Source of the DNA: Oscillospiraceae bacterium
GTDB lineage: Bacteria > Bacillota > Clostridia > Oscillospirales > Ruminococcaceae
Direction of reading: 5' to 3'
NCBI GenBank assembly: GCA_009776345.1
Contig: WRLS01000031.1
Span: 1-15,596, forward strand
Length of the DNA stretch: 15,596 nt
Shown here: positions 14,351 to 15,596 of the stretch, in pieces
Position numbering within the stretch: position 1 is the stretch's first letter
Layout: every line of letters starts with the position of its first letter
Notes under the pieces: generated by a model
What the model saw: only the letters and a program-made list of their open reading frames with translations
What the model was told of the DNA's origin: nothing
The model's database searches: none
Made by a program: the position numbers and the translations under genes

Positions 14351-15196
14351 CTAATCCCAGTCCGAGTCTTGGTCTGAGTCTTTGTCGTCACCCCAGTCGC
14401 CCCAATCGAAATCGGAGCCGGTAGCCGCGCCCGCGCCTGTTGCCGGGTCAGGGTCAGAATTTCCGCTCGGGACCGGGTCGGGCTGTATTTCTTCCTGTAC
14501 GTCTGTTACCGTTTCGACAAGGGTGGTGTATTTGTCCCCATCAGATATAGACCCGCTCTGGGAGCCTATCGTGGCGGATTCAATCACGATCGTCTTAAGC
14601 ATACGGCGAAGCCCCGACGCACGGGTTACGGGCTTTAGCACCGCTTCCTTTTTGCCGGTAAATTCTTCCAGGACATCCAGCCTGCACTGGTCGTCTATAG
14701 GCAGGGCAAGGCGCATGGCGTTTTTGAACCAGCTGTTCTTCCAAAGCGCTTCAAGCCCCGGTTTGTAGTTGTCGATCGGCTCGCCGTCGGTAAGCAGGAT
14801 AACCACGGGCTGGAAGGAGGAGCTGGCGCTTTTCATGAACCCGCTTTCCTTACGGGACATCTTGCGGGAAAGCTCCATACAAGCCTCCCCGAAATAGGTA
14901 AGGCCGTCGGCGCTTAAATACGACCAGCCGTTTGCCGCCATCTTTTCCGGCGACATCGGCATCGGCGTCACCCACTGGCATTCGGTGGCAAAGGTGAGGA
15001 TTGCCAGCCGCAGTTCGACATTGGCGTCTTCCATTTCGACAAGCTCGGGCAAAAGCTCTTTCATGGTTTCGTTGACCGAGCCGATCCGCCCGCCCTCCAT
15101 GCTGCTGGAGCAGTCAATCATCAGGAACAGCGTAAGCTGACGTCTGGCGAACTTTTCAGTTTTAAAGTTTACATCGAAATTAATTTCCTCTGGCAT
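14351..15196 (-). CDS. TerY-like vWA-domain protein
   Basis: A 281-residue protein with an N-terminal von Willebrand factor A domain (about residues 20-215). The MIDAS is complete: D28-C-S30-S-S32 (motif I), T100 in DGLTYFGEA (motif II) and D137 in LLTDGEP (motif III). The C-terminal 60 residues are a disordered-looking Pro/Gly/Asp segment ending in an Asp/Trp-rich tail from residue 261 (FDW at 263-265). AAGGAG lies 8 nt before the ATG. It is encoded upstream of the PP2C gene, as in TerY-P systems, where the vWA protein is thought to scaffold or be phosphorylated by the kinase. Membership in TerY-P is inferred from family and neighbourhood. Confidence 0.9.
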   Translation of the reverse strand: MPEEINFDVNFKTEKFARRQLTLFLMIDCSSSMEGGRIGSVNETMKELLPELVEMEDANVELRLAILTFATECQWVTPMPMSPEKMAANGWSYLSADGLTYFGEACMELSRKMSRKESGFMKSASSSFQPVVILLTDGEPIDNYKPGLEALWKNSWFKNAMRLALPIDDQCRLDVLEEFTGKKEAVLKPVTRASGLRRMLKTIVIESATIGSQSGSISDGDKYTTLVETVTDVQEEIQPDPVPSGNSDPDPATGAGAATGSDFDWGDWGDDKDSDQDSDWD

Positions 15197-15221
15197 GGTT
15201 TATTCTCCTTCATATTAGTAG

Positions 15222-15249
15222 TTAGAAAATAGAAATTAGAAATTAGTAG
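15222..15249. repeat. AT-rich repeat in the spacer upstream of the vWA gene
   Basis: Repeated TTAGAAA/ATTAG units (for example TAGAAATTAGAAATTAG at 15230-15246) fill part of the 127-nt spacer between the vWA gene and the gene entering from the right. The rest of 15197-15323 contains no gene; I find no convincing promoter, although this gap is one of the few places in the cluster where one could sit. Confidence 0.55.
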
Positions 15250-15323
15250 AACGTCGGAACTGATATACCGTACTCTTCATTAAGCTTAGAACATGAATCC
15301 TGTGCTGCAAGGCGGCGCGTCCT

Positions 15324-15596
15324 CTACTGACCACTGATTTTAACCGTTTTCCCATTGGGGAAAGTAATCTCCATCCCCTGAACAATGGGGGCGATTTTGC
15401 CGGGCTCCAGCTCCCGCCATTCTGCGTTAGGCGGCTTGACACTCCATATCGAGCTTGACATATTTCGGATACCCCAGCGGTTCGGGTCGTTGGGGTTTGC
15501 CACGACAAGCCCGGTCGGTTTCATGTAGTCCTCGCTTGAAAGGTCGCCGGTTTTGTTGTCGGTATGCCCCGCAAGCAGCTTGGCGCGTGGGAACAG
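15324..15596 (-). CDS. C-terminal part of a possible TerY-P-type protein kinase
   Basis: The frame is open from the right edge to the TGA at 15324-15326, 90 codons. It reads through GLVVANPNDPNRWGIRNMSS, SIWSVKPPNAEWRELEPGK and GMEITFPNGKTVKISGQ. I recall a comparable NPxxPxxWGIRN...W...PGK...I.FG ending from C-terminal accessory domains of some bacterial serine/threonine kinases encoded beside vWA and PP2C genes, but no catalytic kinase motif is inside the window, so the assignment leans on position. It is upstream of, and co-directed with, the vWA and PP2C genes. The alternative is an unrelated scaffold or FHA-like protein. Confidence 0.4.
   Translation of the reverse strand: MFPRAKLLAGHTDNKTGDLSSEDYMKPTGLVVANPNDPNRWGIRNMSSSIWSVKPPNAEWRELEPGKIAPIVQGMEITFPNGKTVKISGQ

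Noticed and set aside
13538..14377. A 279-codon plus-strand frame
   Set aside because: It is antisense to the PP2C gene, whose motifs are all present in the correct order; the long frame reflects codon bias.
15236..15508. A 90-codon minus-strand frame at the right edge
   Set aside because: It overlaps, in another frame, the partial gene at 15324-15596, which is open to the edge and has a more protein-like sequence (NPNDPNRWGIRN...PGK).

Overview
The window looks like chromosomal DNA of a spore-forming Bacillota, most likely an uncultured member of the class Clostridia. It carries the rimP-nusA-ylxR-ylxQ-infB operon directly downstream of the sporulation regulator spoVT, strong AGGAGG-type ribosome binding sites, and clostridial-type transposase and serine-recombinase remnants. 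Nearly every intact gene is on the minus strand, so transcription runs from high to low coordinates.

Layout. (1) 1-4712: core translation/transcription operon, transcribed rimP, nusA, ylxR, ylxQ, infB; infB runs off the left edge. A promoter and a leader hairpin precede rimP (4761-4836). (2) 4855-5493: spoVT with a sigma-G-like promoter. (3) About 5500-6720: a graveyard of plus-strand mobile-element and gene fragments. It holds an IS5-type transposase with two internal in-frame deletions, the tail of a GNAT acetyltransferase, and the C-terminal part of a large serine recombinase with an internal stop, followed by a perfect 11-bp hairpin. (4) 6728-15596: a tightly packed minus-strand accessory cluster that continues past the right edge.

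In transcription order the accessory cluster encodes: the C-terminal end of a protein that may be a protein kinase; a vWA protein with an intact MIDAS; a PP2C phosphatase with a long acidic insert; a second vWA protein whose MIDAS is degenerate; a transglutaminase-like protein; a membrane M48 (HtpX-like) metallopeptidase; a PHP phosphoesterase; a 615-residue helical-repeat/LRR/zinc-ribbon/DUF6273 protein; a stand-alone DUF6273 protein; and an unrecognised 192-residue protein. The vWA/PP2C pair resembles the TerY-P signalling triad (vWA, PP2C, Ser/Thr kinase).

The most interesting signal is at the 3' ends of the two DUF6273 genes. Over 27 aligned codons (7351-7431 and 7842-7922) the copies differ mainly at first and second codon positions (25 differences, against 8 at third positions). 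All 54 codons end in C or T, and fixed GCC, GTC and GG(C/T) codons are interspersed. This is the footprint expected of adenine-directed mutagenesis of AAY codons by a diversity-generating retroelement (DGR). No reverse transcriptase or template repeat is visible here, so the retroelement would have to act from elsewhere. My working model, which is inference, is that a phospho-signalling and protease cluster uses hypervariable C-type-lectin-like sensors diversified in trans.
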